The translations under genes and the position numbers were made by a program. DNA of 64,000 nt from Pelagibius sp050330205 (GTDB lineage Bacteria > Pseudomonadota > Alphaproteobacteria > Kiloniellales > Kiloniellaceae): positions 1 through 64,000 of the forward strand of contig JBHJOA010000048.1 of NCBI GenBank assembly GCA_050330205.1, read 5' to 3'. Positions 1 through 8,414 of this stretch are shown piece after piece; positions within the stretch are counted from its first letter, which is position 1; every line of letters begins with the position of its first letter. Below the pieces are notes generated by a model that worked only from the letters and a program-made list of their open reading frames with translations, was not told where the DNA came from and searched no databases.

Positions 1-1442
1 GCGTCCTCGTGCACGATGGCCTGCATCTGCTTGTAGAGCTCGGCCCGCTCGTCCTGGTCGGTGCTGCGCCGCGCCGCCTCCAGCAGCCGGTCGACCTCGG
101 CATTCGAGTAGTAGCCGGAGTTGAAGCCGCCCTTGTCGGGCCAGGCTTCGCTGCGCAGGGCGAGGTACGGCAGGGTGTCCGGATCGTTGGTCATCCAGGC
201 CATCTGCGCCATGTCGGCCTCGCCCTCGAGACCCGGGTTCACCTTGCCGAGGAAGGTGTTCCACTCGTAGGTCTCGATCTCGACCTTGAGGCCAACCTTG
301 GCGAGGTCGGCCTGGATCGCCGCGCCCATCGGCACCGGGTCGAGCATGCCGGAGCCGCCTTCGGTGACGTAGAAGGTGAGTTCCGCGCCCTCATGGCCGG
401 CCTCCTTGATGAGGGCCATGGCCTTTTCCGGATCGTAGGGATAGGGGTCGAGCGCATCGTTGTGGGCCCAGGCGAAGGCCGGCGGCGTCGGGCCGGCGGC
501 GACCTCGGCGGTGCCCTGCAGCACGTTCTCCACCAGCGCCTTCTTGTCGATGGCGTAGTTCACCGCCTGGCGCACCTTCTTGTCGGCCAGCGGGCCTTCC
601 TTGGCGTTCAGGATCAGGAACCAGAGATGCGGACCGGCCTGCTCGTGCATCGCGTAGCTGCCGTCGCCGGCGAAGGTGGCGACGGAATCCGGCGGCACCT
701 CGACCATCAGGTCGATACCGCCAGACAGCATCTCGGCGACGCGGGTGTTGGCGTCGGTGATCGGCCGGAAAACCACGGCCTCCAGCGCCGGCGCGCCTTC
801 CCAGTAGTCGTCGTTGCGCACCACCACGACCTTGGCGTTGCTCTCCCACTCGGCGAAGCGGAAGGCACCGGTGCCCGAGGGATTACGGCCGAAGTCCTGC
901 CCATGTTCCTGCACCGCGGCCGGCGAGACGATGAGGCCGGTCGGATAGGCGAGATTGGAGAGGAAGGGCGCATAGGGCTCCTTCAGCGTGAACACCACGG
1001 TGTCGGCGTCCTCGGCGGTGACGCTGTCGATGGCGCTGAAGAAGAACGACAGCGGGAACGGCCCGGTGTCGTGGAAGGGATGGTTCTCGTCGAGCATGCG
1101 GTCGAAGTTGAACTTCACCGCCTCGGCGGTCAGCGGGCTGCCGTCGTGGAAGGTGACGCCGTCGCGCAGGTCGAAGGTGTAGACGGTGCCGTCGTCGCTG
1201 ATGGTCCAGGACTCGGCCAGCGCCGGCTCGACCTCCAGGGTGCCGTCCTTATAGCGGACGAGGCCGTCGTAGACGTTCATCAGGATGCGGAAGTCGTTCA
1301 CCGCGGTGACGGCATGGGGGTCGAGCGACTTCGGTTCGGCGATCTGGCCGACGATGAGGACGCCCGGCGGCGTCTGCGCGAGCGCCGTCCCGGCCGTGAA
1401 AACGGCTGCCGTCACGGCCGCCGCATGGAAGAGTTTTCTCAT
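1..1442 (-). CDS. ABC transporter substrate-binding protein, peptide/nickel type (3' end outside window)
   Basis: Periplasmic solute receptor of the DppA/OppA family (SBP_bac_5) for an ABC importer of peptides or similar small solutes. The reverse-strand frame opens with MRKLFHAAAVTAAVF and a cleavable signal peptide ending near TALAQ. The mature part begins with IVGQIAEPKSLDPHAVT, typical of the family, followed by the usual LAESWTISDDGTVYTFDLR block and the conserved VRQAVNYAIDKKALV stretch. About 480 residues are present and the frame runs off position 1, so the C-terminus and any permease or ATPase genes lie outside. It is divergent from the DUF1028 gene, with a 130-bp AT-rich gap carrying a direct repeat. 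The ligand cannot be deduced. Confidence 0.9.
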   Translation of the reverse strand, partial: MRKLFHAAAVTAAVFTAGTALAQTPPGVLIVGQIAEPKSLDPHAVTAVNDFRILMNVYDGLVRYKDGTLEVEPALAESWTISDDGTVYTFDLRDGVTFHDGSPLTAEAVKFNFDRMLDENHPFHDTGPFPLSFFFSAIDSVTAEDADTVVFTLKEPYAPFLSNLAYPTGLIVSPAAVQEHGQDFGRNPSGTGAFRFAEWESNAKVVVVRNDDYWEGAPALEAVVFRPITDANTRVAEMLSGGIDLMVEVPPDSVATFAGDGSYAMHEQAGPHLWFLILNAKEGPLADKKVRQAVNYAIDKKALVENVLQGTAEVAAGPTPPAFAWAHNDALDPYPYDPEKAMALIKEAGHEGAELTFYVTEGGSGMLDPVPMGAAIQADLAKVGLKVEIETYEWNTFLGKVNPGLEGEADMAQMAWMTNDPDTLPYLALRSEAWPDKGGFNSGYYSNAEVDRLLEAARRSTDQDERAELYKQMQAIVHED

Positions 1443-1503
1443 TACCGCCTCCCTGCTGGATCGGTGGTGCGCTTACGAAGGCGCGTTTACAGGGTCAATT
1501 TAG

Positions 1504-1548
1504 CATGATAATTTCCCAGTTCGCAATTTTTTTCATGATAAATTACCC
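1504..1548. promoter_or_regulatory. Direct repeat CATGATAA, 30-bp period, in a divergent promoter region
   Basis: CATGATAATTTCCC at 1504 recurs as CATGATAAATTACCC at 1534. The offset is exactly 30 bp (about three helical turns), inside the AT-rich gap between the divergent substrate-binding protein and DUF1028 genes. This is the expected layout for a cooperative regulator binding one DNA face. No regulator gene lies beside it, so its function is inferred. Confidence 0.4.
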
Positions 1549-1572
1549 TCCAGAGAGGAAGCCTCCTCCCGC

Positions 1573-2232
1573 ATGACCTTCACCATCATCGCCCGCGACC
1601 CGGACTCCGGGGCCATCGGCGTCGGCACCGCCACCGGCAGCATCGCCGTCGGTGCCCAGGTGCCGCACTGCCGCTTCGGCGCCGGCGCGGTCGCCACCCA
1701 GGGCTACTCGACCAACGTGCTGTTCGCCCGGCGCGGCCTGCCGCTGCTGGCCGAGGGCCGCCCGGCGGCGGAGACGGTGCGGGCCCTGACCGCCGCGGAC
1801 GAGGGCCGCGACTATCGCCAGCTCGCGGTGATGGACGCGGCCGGCGGCACCGCCGGCTGGACCGGCCCTGCCAACACGGACTTCAAGGGCCACCTGTCGG
1901 AGGCCGGCATGATCGTCGCCGGAAACATGCTGACCGGGCCGGAGGTGCTGGAAGCGATGGCCACCGCCTTCCGGGAAGCCGAAGGCGGCGACCTGGCGAC
2001 GCGGCTGCTGGCGGCGCTGGCCGCCGGGTCGGCGGCCGGCGGCGACAACCGCGGCACGCGCTCGGCGGCGCTGCTGGTCGACAGCGGCCGCGGCGCCGCG
2101 CTCAACCTGCGCGTCGACTACGACGGCGATCCGGTAGCCGCGCTGGCGGCCCTGCACGAGCACTCCAAGGACCGGGAATACCGGGACTTCCTGCTGCGCC
2201 TGCCCGACGAGCAGAATCCCAGCCGCTACTGA
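1573..2232 (+). CDS. DUF1028 domain-containing protein
   Basis: A 219-residue protein starting MTFTIIARDPDSGAIGVGTATGS, the standard N-terminus of the DUF1028 family, which has an Ntn-hydrolase-like fold. The block VGAQVPHCRFGAGAVATQGYS and the later GNML and NRGTRSAALLV motifs also fit. The family is often encoded beside peptide-type ABC transporters and amidohydrolases, as here where it is divergent from a DppA-like receptor. A role in processing an imported peptide or amide is plausible but unproven. A purine-rich AGAGAGGA stretch lies about 13-20 bases before the ATG. The stop codon falls in the first unit of a 17-bp tandem repeat. Confidence 0.85.
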   Translation: MTFTIIARDPDSGAIGVGTATGSIAVGAQVPHCRFGAGAVATQGYSTNVLFARRGLPLLAEGRPAAETVRALTAADEGRDYRQLAVMDAAGGTAGWTGPANTDFKGHLSEAGMIVAGNMLTGPEVLEAMATAFREAEGGDLATRLLAALAAGSAAGGDNRGTRSAALLVDSGRGAALNLRVDYDGDPVAALAALHEHSKDREYRDFLLRLPDEQNPSRY

Positions 2233-2297
2233 ACCAGGGCCGTTACTGAACCGGGGCCGTTGCCGAACCGGGGCCGCTAGCGAACCGGGTCCGTTTC
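2230..2297. repeat. Four tandem copies of a 17-bp unit between convergent genes
   Basis: Units of the form YGAACCGGGGCCGTTRC start at 2230, 2247, 2264 and 2281, with one to four changes each. The first unit contains the DUF1028 stop codon. The last encodes the final codons (ETDPVR, stop) of the convergent penicillin-binding protein. The array is short and looks like replication slippage. Confidence 0.8.
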
Positions 2298-5200
2298 GAC
2301 GTCGCGCGACGCCGCCTGCAGGACGGCGGCCAGGGAACAGCGCAGGCGCCCCTCCTCCGTCCTGGTGCAGGATTCTCCGGCGCGGCCGGCCAGCGGCGTC
2401 TCCTCGCCCTTCGCCACCGGCGGCATTTCAGGCGCGACCGGTTCCGGCGTGAAGGGGTCGGGCGTGAAGGGACCGGGCGCGACCAGTTCCGGCTCGGGGT
2501 GGAGCGACGGTGCCCGGTCCAACATCGGCTGCAGGATCGGCGCGAGGGAGGTCAGCAACTGCGTCGGCAGGGCGCTGGTGAAGCCGTAGGCGGCGGCGTC
2601 CGAACCGGCGACGTGCGCGGAGACCACGCCGAAGTGGCGCTCGCCCAGAAAGAACACGAAGGTCGCGGTGCGGTTCATCACCGTCGAGCCGATGACGTCG
2701 CCGCCGCGCCCGACGCGCTTGTAGCGGTGATCCCCGGTGCCGGTCTTGCCGCCGACGACGAGTGGCGCGCCGTCCTGCCCCCGGAACGCGCCGTTGACGC
2801 GCCGGGCGGTACCGTTTTCCACGGTGTCGACCAGGGCGACCCGGAGCGTCCGCGCCACCTCCGGCCGCATCACCCGCTCCCCGGTCATCTCCTCCAGCGT
2901 CATCACCGTCTCGAAGGGCGTGCCCTCGGCGAACCTGAAGCGCTCGAAGCGGCCGGTCGGCAGCCGCATGCCGTCATTGACGATGATGCCGATGAGGTCG
3001 GCGAGCGCGGCCGGGCGGTCCCCCGAACTGCCGATCGAAGAGGCGTAGGAGGGCACCAGCCAGTCGAAGGGATAGCCGACACGCTGCCAGGAGGCGGCGA
3101 TCCGGCGGAAGGCCTCTTCCTCCAGCAAGGTGCGGATGCGCCGGTTCTGCGCCGCCTTGCGGCCGGGCTTGAACAGCCAGGCATAGGCCTCCTGGCGGGC
3201 CTCGGCGCCGGCGTCGGCGACTTCGCCGAAGGCGGCGTGGGGAGCCTCGCTAAGGTACTCGGCCAGCCAGAGTTCCAGCGGATGCAGCCGGGCGAGGTAG
3301 CCGCGGTCGTTCAGGGAGTAGCGCTCCCTGGCATAAGCGTCGAACAGCTTGCGCGCCTCCGCGGCGCCCAGTGCCCGGCCCGGAAGGACATCGCGGATGA
3401 ATTCGGCCATCGACTCGACCCCCGCGCCCGGATGCAGGGACCGGTAGACGACCGCCAGCGCCGCCGGGGTGCGGCGCGCGCGGCCGGCGGCCTCGGCGAG
3501 GATCTGCGCGCGGTCGAGATCGCGGTAGCGCCGGTAGAAGCCGAGCAGGAACTCCCTGCCCTCGCGGTCGGCGAAGCGCGCGAGGTATTCCTGGCGCCGC
3601 GGCGAAGCGGCGTCGAGGGGATTGCCGCCCGCCGCCGCGACCTCCGCCACGTGGTAGGCGACGATGTCGCGCATCAGGCGGATGAAGACAAGGTTCACCG
3701 AGTTGCGGAACGCCTCGGCGACGGAGATCACCTTGCCGTCGTCGAGCTTGTCGAAGTTGGCGAAGCGATGGCTGCCGCCGCCGGTGAAGAAGCGCTCGTG
3801 AGGGCTGGCGGAATAGCGCCGCCGCATCGCCGCTTCCAGCAGCGCCGGCAGGTCGAGGCCGGCCTCGGCGGCAAGCGAGGCGGCGACCCAGCGCGACAGC
3901 GGATCGGCCGCGGCGGCGGTGGCCCGCAGGTCCTCCGGCGACAGGCCGCGCAGGCGGTCGTAGAGATCGGCCACGACCTGCAGATAGGTGACCAGGGTGC
4001 GCAGCTTGGCGGTCGAGCCGAGATCGAGCTTGGTGCCCTCGTTGATGTCGAAGGGGCCGTCGAAGTTGTCGGCCTGGAGGCGCAGGTGGTTGCGGTCGCC
4101 GCCGCTTTCGTAGAGCACCAGGCTGTAGATCACCTTCTCCGGCGCGCCGCGGTCGAGCAGCCGCGGCGCCGCGAGGCCCCTGGCCCGCAGTGCGTCAGGA
4201 TCCGACAGGCTCCGCAGGACTTCGGTCACGCGCTCCTGGACCTCCTTGTCCAGGGCGGTCTCGACCGTCAGGTCCAGGCGGTCGAGATCGTAGGAGGATT
4301 CCAGCCGCAGCTGGCCGAGCAGGCGGGCGCGCAGGGTGGTCGCCGCCTTCCACGACAGCGGCGCGGCCGGCGGCGCCGCGGCCGGGGCGCTGTCGGCGAA
4401 ACGCGGCGGCTGCGCCAGGGCCGCGTCGCGCAGCGCCGTGTCGATGATGCCGGCCTCGGCCAGCAGGCGCAGGTAGCTGTCGACCAGCCGGTGCAGCGCC
4501 GGGCGGTTCGTAAGCAGGAAGTCGGAAGGCCGCCGCTGGGCGACCAGGAGGCTGAGCAGCTGGCGATAGGCCAGGGCGCGGCGCTGCAGATCCTCGCCGC
4601 CGGCCGCCGGCGCCGCGAGGCTGCGGTTCACGTCGTCGAAGTCGGCGGCGAACCACGCCCAGAGGCCGTCGCCGACACCAATGATCTCGCCGAAGCCCGC
4701 GCGCGCCGCGAGCGGCGTGGAGTTCAGGTAGTCGACGACGATCCGCTGCCGCGCCGCCCGGGTGTCCTGGCCCTGGAGATAGCTGCGCATGCTGGCCGAC
4801 ACCATCTGGCGCAGCTTCTCGGCGACGTCGGCGGTGCGGCCGTCGGGCGAATGGCGGAACTTCTCCATCTGCGTGGCCAGCGTGCTGCCGCCGGGGCCGT
4901 TGCCTTCGCGCAGGATCTGCCGGCGCAGGAGGTCGGCCGAGACCGCCGCCAGGCGGTCCCACTCGACGGCCGGATTGACCCGCGGCGAGGACGCGTGCAG
5001 CAGTTCCCGGTTCTCGATGAAGAGCAGGCTCTCGACGACGAGCGGCGGCACCGCGTCGAAGCCGGCGTAGGCGCGCTGAGGGTGCCGCGACTCGAAGATC
5101 GCGAGGCCGTCGCGGCCGAGGATGGTGAGCCCGGCCTGCGACTTGGCGAGATAGGGCGCGATGCCGGTCTGCCTGAAGTAGCGCACGAAGGGCTCGGCGA

Positions 5201-5609
5201 CCCGGGCCTGGGTCTCGACCCGGTAACCGTCGTCACGCAGCGCGGCCGCGAAGCCCGGCAGATCGACATAGCCCAGCCGGCGGTCGTAGGGGCCGTCCTC
5301 GGGGAACAGGATCGCTTCGCTGGGACCGCCTTCGACCCGGAAGGTCATCTCCCGCGCCGCGCGGGAGAAGAATTCCGACTGCAGCGCCGAGGTCTTCGCC
5401 TCCAGGATCGCGAGGCTTGCGGCCGCCACCAGGAACAGCAGCGCCGAACCGCCACCGGCGACGAAGCGCCAGCGCGGACCGAACGGCTCGCGCCGTCGCG
5501 GCCGGCGGGAGGCTACCCGCAATGCCGTCCGACGCGGCACCACCGACGAATGCTCTTCCATCGCCCGGCTTCCCTCGCAAGGGGCTCCCTTCGTTCTGAA
5601 GGAAACCAT
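2277..5609 (-). CDS. Bifunctional transglycosylase/transpeptidase (class A penicillin-binding protein), unusually long
   Basis: A 1110-residue inner-membrane enzyme that polymerises and cross-links peptidoglycan. After a basic cytoplasmic tail there is one membrane anchor (about residues 50-69), then a GT51 glycosyltransferase domain with the IENREL catalytic region (near 198) and GGSTLATQ (near 240). The transpeptidase domain has SxxK (STAK, near 532), SxN (SVN, near 640) and KTGTG (near 1000). A Pro-rich tail with repeated TPDP/TPEP follows. PBP1A proteins are usually 750-850 residues; the extra length lies between the motifs and at the C-terminus. An alternative start at residue 17 (5561) has a clearer AGGGA ribosome site. 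It stands alone, converging on DUF1028. Confidence 0.88.
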   Translation of the reverse strand: MVSFRTKGAPCEGSRAMEEHSSVVPRRTALRVASRRPRRREPFGPRWRFVAGGGSALLFLVAAASLAILEAKTSALQSEFFSRAAREMTFRVEGGPSEAILFPEDGPYDRRLGYVDLPGFAAALRDDGYRVETQARVAEPFVRYFRQTGIAPYLAKSQAGLTILGRDGLAIFESRHPQRAYAGFDAVPPLVVESLLFIENRELLHASSPRVNPAVEWDRLAAVSADLLRRQILREGNGPGGSTLATQMEKFRHSPDGRTADVAEKLRQMVSASMRSYLQGQDTRAARQRIVVDYLNSTPLAARAGFGEIIGVGDGLWAWFAADFDDVNRSLAAPAAGGEDLQRRALAYRQLLSLLVAQRRPSDFLLTNRPALHRLVDSYLRLLAEAGIIDTALRDAALAQPPRFADSAPAAAPPAAPLSWKAATTLRARLLGQLRLESSYDLDRLDLTVETALDKEVQERVTEVLRSLSDPDALRARGLAAPRLLDRGAPEKVIYSLVLYESGGDRNHLRLQADNFDGPFDINEGTKLDLGSTAKLRTLVTYLQVVADLYDRLRGLSPEDLRATAAAADPLSRWVAASLAAEAGLDLPALLEAAMRRRYSASPHERFFTGGGSHRFANFDKLDDGKVISVAEAFRNSVNLVFIRLMRDIVAYHVAEVAAAGGNPLDAASPRRQEYLARFADREGREFLLGFYRRYRDLDRAQILAEAAGRARRTPAALAVVYRSLHPGAGVESMAEFIRDVLPGRALGAAEARKLFDAYARERYSLNDRGYLARLHPLELWLAEYLSEAPHAAFGEVADAGAEARQEAYAWLFKPGRKAAQNRRIRTLLEEEAFRRIAASWQRVGYPFDWLVPSYASSIGSSGDRPAALADLIGIIVNDGMRLPTGRFERFRFAEGTPFETVMTLEEMTGERVMRPEVARTLRVALVDTVENGTARRVNGAFRGQDGAPLVVGGKTGTGDHRYKRVGRGGDVIGSTVMNRTATFVFFLGERHFGVVSAHVAGSDAAAYGFTSALPTQLLTSLAPILQPMLDRAPSLHPEPELVAPGPFTPDPFTPEPVAPEMPPVAKGEETPLAGRAGESCTRTEEGRLRCSLAAVLQAASRDVETDPVR

Positions 5610-5770
5610 CGATTCCGATCCTGCCGTCAGTCGAACTACGCGAAATGGTTAATCAACTCGTCCGCGCCATCTTGCGCCTTGGCGAGGATTTTCTCAACAA
5701 TTCTAATTGGTTAATTTAAAAATCGTTGGAATGCCGCGGCGACGCGTCGGCCCGGGCGGCGGCGCGGGCC
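5610..5770. promoter_or_regulatory. AT-rich intergenic region with a hairpin downstream of tcuB
   Basis: Immediately past the tcuB stop, GGCCCG and CGGGCC (5749-5770) can form a 6-bp stem with a 10-base GC loop. On the reverse strand a TTTTTAAA run follows some 25 bases later, a weak terminator-like arrangement. The remainder is AT-rich with two TGGTTAAT boxes (near 5646 and 5708) and must hold the promoter of the penicillin-binding protein gene. I see no gene here. Confidence 0.35.
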
Positions 5771-6934
5771 TCACTCGGCCGCCTGACGGCGGGGGTCGGC
5801 GGCGGCGGTGGTGCCCAATACCTGGCGGCCGTGGCGCTGCTCGAGGGCGAAGCCGACCAGGGCGACGATGCGGTAGAAGCCGTGGATGAACTTGCCGTAG
5901 GGCATGCAGAGGAACAGCGCCATCACCACGCCGAGGTGGACGATCAGCAGCAGGCCGAGCCACTCGGTGCCGCGCAGGGCGGTCAGCAGCAGGCCGGTCA
6001 GGCTGGTGAGGAACAGCAGCACCAGCAGCGCGACGTCGAGCTGGCCGGCGGCGGCGCCGTTCACAGGGAAAGGCGCGGCGCGGCGCTTCAGGTACAAGAG
6101 GCCGGCCGGCCCGGCCAGCAGGCCGAGGCCGCCGAGGCTGCCGAGCAGGCTCGGCAGGCTGAGGTAGCCGTAGGGCGCGATCCAGCCGAAGCCGTAGTGA
6201 TAGACGGTGCCCACGGAGGTCGCCGCGAAGCACAGCAGGAAGCCGTAGAAGGTCAGGTGGTGGAAGATCCGCCGAAGCTTCGAGGGCGCCTCCTCGGGAT
6301 AGGTGCAGCCGAGGTCGGCGCCGCCGCCGAGATACTTCAGCGTGAAGGCGTCGTGCAGCGCGCGCGCGATCTCGCGCAGGCCCACCTCGCGCAGCGGCGG
6401 CGCGGCGACCAGGCGCCAGAAGCGGACGATGCCCATCGCAAAGGCGGCCAGCACGAAGAGCGACACCAAGCCGAAGACGGTCACCATGCTGTCGTGCGAC
6501 ATCACCTGGTAGAAATCGCCCGAGGTGGTGCCGAACAGCGTCGCGCCGTCGATGAAGACGACGGCGGCCAGCAGGAAGACGCAGACGGCCAGCGCCGTCA
6601 CCACGGCGCTCCAGAATCCGTTGTTGCGGAAGCAGCGGCCGAGGAAGGCGGGCCAGGCCGCGGCCTCGTAGGTCTCCAGGCGCAGGTCCGACATCGCCCT
6701 GGGCACGTTGACGTCGAACTCGTGGGGATCGGCGTACTGGCAGTGATGGTAGCAGGAGCCGCAGTTGTGGCAGAGGTTGGCGAAGTAGCCGAGGTCGGCG
6801 GGCGAGAACTCCAGCCGCAGGGTCATCGCCGGGAACACCGCGCAGTGGCCCTCGCAGTAGCGGCAGGCGTTGCAGATCGTCATGATGCGCTCGGCCTCGG
6901 CGGCCGAGGCGCTGTCAAGCAGCGTTCGAAGCAT
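5771..6934 (-). CDS. tcuB: Tricarballylate utilization protein B (iron-sulfur membrane electron-transfer protein)
   Basis: A 387-residue partner of TcuA that re-oxidises its reduced FAD and passes electrons to the membrane. The N-terminus carries two ferredoxin-like cysteine clusters: C21, C24, C27, C31 (CNACRYCEGHC) and C55, C58, C61, C65 (CHNCGSCYHHC). About six hydrophobic helices follow, as in the TcuB/CitB family. I place the start at MLRTLLDS because GGAGG lies nine bases upstream; an in-frame ATG 45 bases earlier has no such site. The start overlaps the tcuA stop by 20 bases, so the two are probably co-translated. Confidence 0.9.
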   Translation of the reverse strand: MLRTLLDSASAAEAERIMTICNACRYCEGHCAVFPAMTLRLEFSPADLGYFANLCHNCGSCYHHCQYADPHEFDVNVPRAMSDLRLETYEAAAWPAFLGRCFRNNGFWSAVVTALAVCVFLLAAVVFIDGATLFGTTSGDFYQVMSHDSMVTVFGLVSLFVLAAFAMGIVRFWRLVAAPPLREVGLREIARALHDAFTLKYLGGGADLGCTYPEEAPSKLRRIFHHLTFYGFLLCFAATSVGTVYHYGFGWIAPYGYLSLPSLLGSLGGLGLLAGPAGLLYLKRRAAPFPVNGAAAGQLDVALLVLLFLTSLTGLLLTALRGTEWLGLLLIVHLGVVMALFLCMPYGKFIHGFYRIVALVGFALEQRHGRQVLGTTAAADPRRQAAE

Positions 6935-8324
6935 GATGCGCGGCCTCCTCTCCGGCGATGCGTCCGAAGACCCCGCCAATGGTCATGCCAATGCCGGCCA
7001 GATAACCCTCGCCCAGGACGTTGCCGGCCATGATCTCGCCGGCGGCGAACATGTTGGCCGAAGGACGCCCGTCGGCCATGAGGACGCGCGCCCGCGCGTC
7101 GACGGCGACGCCGAGGTAGGTGAAGGTGATGCCGGGCCGCAGGGTGTAGGCGTAGTAGGGCGGCGTATCGAGGCGCCGGGCCCAGTGGGTCTTCGGCGGC
7201 GCCAGCCCCTCGGTATGGCAGTCGTCCAGTTCGGTGTGGTCGAAGCTGCCGTCGCGCACCGCCGCGTTGTAGCCGGCCACGGTCCGCGCCAGCGCCGCCG
7301 CGTCGAGGCCGATGCGGCCGGCCAGTTCCTCAATGCTGTCCGCCTTCACTGCCGGGAACACCGGCGGCATGAAGAGGCCGATGGCCTTGTGGTCGATGAG
7401 GACGTGGCCGACCTGGTCCGGCTGGGCGGCGACCAGGCGGCCCCAGATGGCATAGCGCTTGGGCCAGAAGTCCTCGCCCTCGTCGTAGAAGCGCTCGGCC
7501 TTCGCGTTGACGACGATGCCGAGCGAGACGCAGTCGACGCGGGTGCAGATGCCGCCGTCGTACTTCGGCGCGCGGCCGTCGATGGCGACGGCGTGGCACT
7601 GCTGCGGATCGCCGACCTGGGCGACGCCCTGGTCGAGCAGCTGCTTCAGCACCGCGCCCCTGTTGTAGGGAGTGCCGCGAATGAGGAAGTTGTCGGCGGC
7701 GTCGCCCCAGGACTCCTTCAGCCAGGGGATGTTGGCCTGGAAGCCGCCGGCGGCGAAGACGACGCTGCGTGCGGTGAAGTCGCGCCGGCCATCCGCCAGG
7801 CGGGCGGTGACGCCGCGGCAGAAGCCGTCCTCCAGCAGCACCCGCTCGACCTCGGCGTCGTAGTGCACGACCACGCCCAGGCTCTCGGCGTGGCGGAACA
7901 GCGCGTTCACCAGTGCCCGGCCGCCGCCGAGGAAGAAGGCATTGGTGCGCCCCAGGTGCAGGGTGCCCGAGAGCGCCTTCTGGAAGCGCACGCCGCGCGC
8001 CCGCAGCCAGTCGACGGAGTCCCGCGAGCCGCGGATGGCGAGACGGGCCAGGGCCTCGGTGGTCCTGCCCTTGGTCACCCGCAGCAGATCCTCGTAATAC
8101 TCCTCCTCGTCGTAGGCCTCGGTCAGCACCGGGGTCGGCGCCTCGTGCATGGCCCGAAGATTGCGGGTGTGGCGGCTGTTGCCGCCGCGGTAGAAGCGCG
8201 GCGCCCCCTCCAGGATGCAGACGCGGCAGCCCGCCTCGGCGGCCATGATGGCGGCGCTGAGACCGGCGTTGCCGCCGCCGATCACCAGCACGTCGAAATC
8301 TCCCTGGGAATCCCTATCGACCAT
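6915..8324 (-). CDS. tcuA: FAD-dependent tricarballylate dehydrogenase
   Basis: A 469-residue flavoprotein of the fumarate reductase/succinate dehydrogenase-like family that oxidises tricarballylate to cis-aconitate. The N-terminal dinucleotide fold is clear (VLVIGGGNAGLSAA), followed by the family-typical RGGNSRHTRNLR. The C-terminal FAD loop reads ANMFAAGEIMAGNVLGEGYLAGIG. Adjacent tcuB and a divergent GntR regulator reproduce the known tcuR-tcuA-tcuB arrangement, but no tcuC permease is adjacent; uptake could use one of the TTT importers downstream. Substrate assignment rests on family and context; related dicarboxylates remain possible. Confidence 0.9.
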   Translation of the reverse strand: MVDRDSQGDFDVLVIGGGNAGLSAAIMAAEAGCRVCILEGAPRFYRGGNSRHTRNLRAMHEAPTPVLTEAYDEEEYYEDLLRVTKGRTTEALARLAIRGSRDSVDWLRARGVRFQKALSGTLHLGRTNAFFLGGGRALVNALFRHAESLGVVVHYDAEVERVLLEDGFCRGVTARLADGRRDFTARSVVFAAGGFQANIPWLKESWGDAADNFLIRGTPYNRGAVLKQLLDQGVAQVGDPQQCHAVAIDGRAPKYDGGICTRVDCVSLGIVVNAKAERFYDEGEDFWPKRYAIWGRLVAAQPDQVGHVLIDHKAIGLFMPPVFPAVKADSIEELAGRIGLDAAALARTVAGYNAAVRDGSFDHTELDDCHTEGLAPPKTHWARRLDTPPYYAYTLRPGITFTYLGVAVDARARVLMADGRPSANMFAAGEIMAGNVLGEGYLAGIGMTIGGVFGRIAGEEAAHHASNAA

Positions 8325-8361
8325 GAATCGCCGCCCCGGCGCCTGAGCTTCTTGTCGACAT

Positions 8362-8371
8362 TTGTATACAA
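8362..8371. promoter_or_regulatory. Perfect palindrome TTGTATACAA, likely GntR (TcuR) operator
   Basis: TTGTATACAA lies in the 90-bp gap between divergent tcuA and its GntR-type regulator. It has the TTGT-N2-ACAA form commonly bound by FCD-subfamily GntR dimers. One dimer here could repress both directions and thereby autoregulate. No other gene lies in the gap. Confidence 0.7.
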
Positions 8372-8414
8372 TGCCATACTCGCAGGCTCAACGCGAATCC
8401 CGGAGGCCGCCACG

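Noticed and set aside
2499..5714. A forward-strand open frame of 1071 codons opposite the penicillin-binding protein gene
   Set aside because: Its translation is His/Arg/Gly/Gln-rich low-complexity text without any family motif, as expected of the antisense of a high-GC gene; the reverse strand has full GT51 and transpeptidase motifs.
6870..8414. A long upstream extension of the tcu GntR regulator frame
   Set aside because: It runs antisense through tcuA and the operator. The GTG at 8415 has a GGAGG at ideal distance and gives the normal GntR N-terminus.
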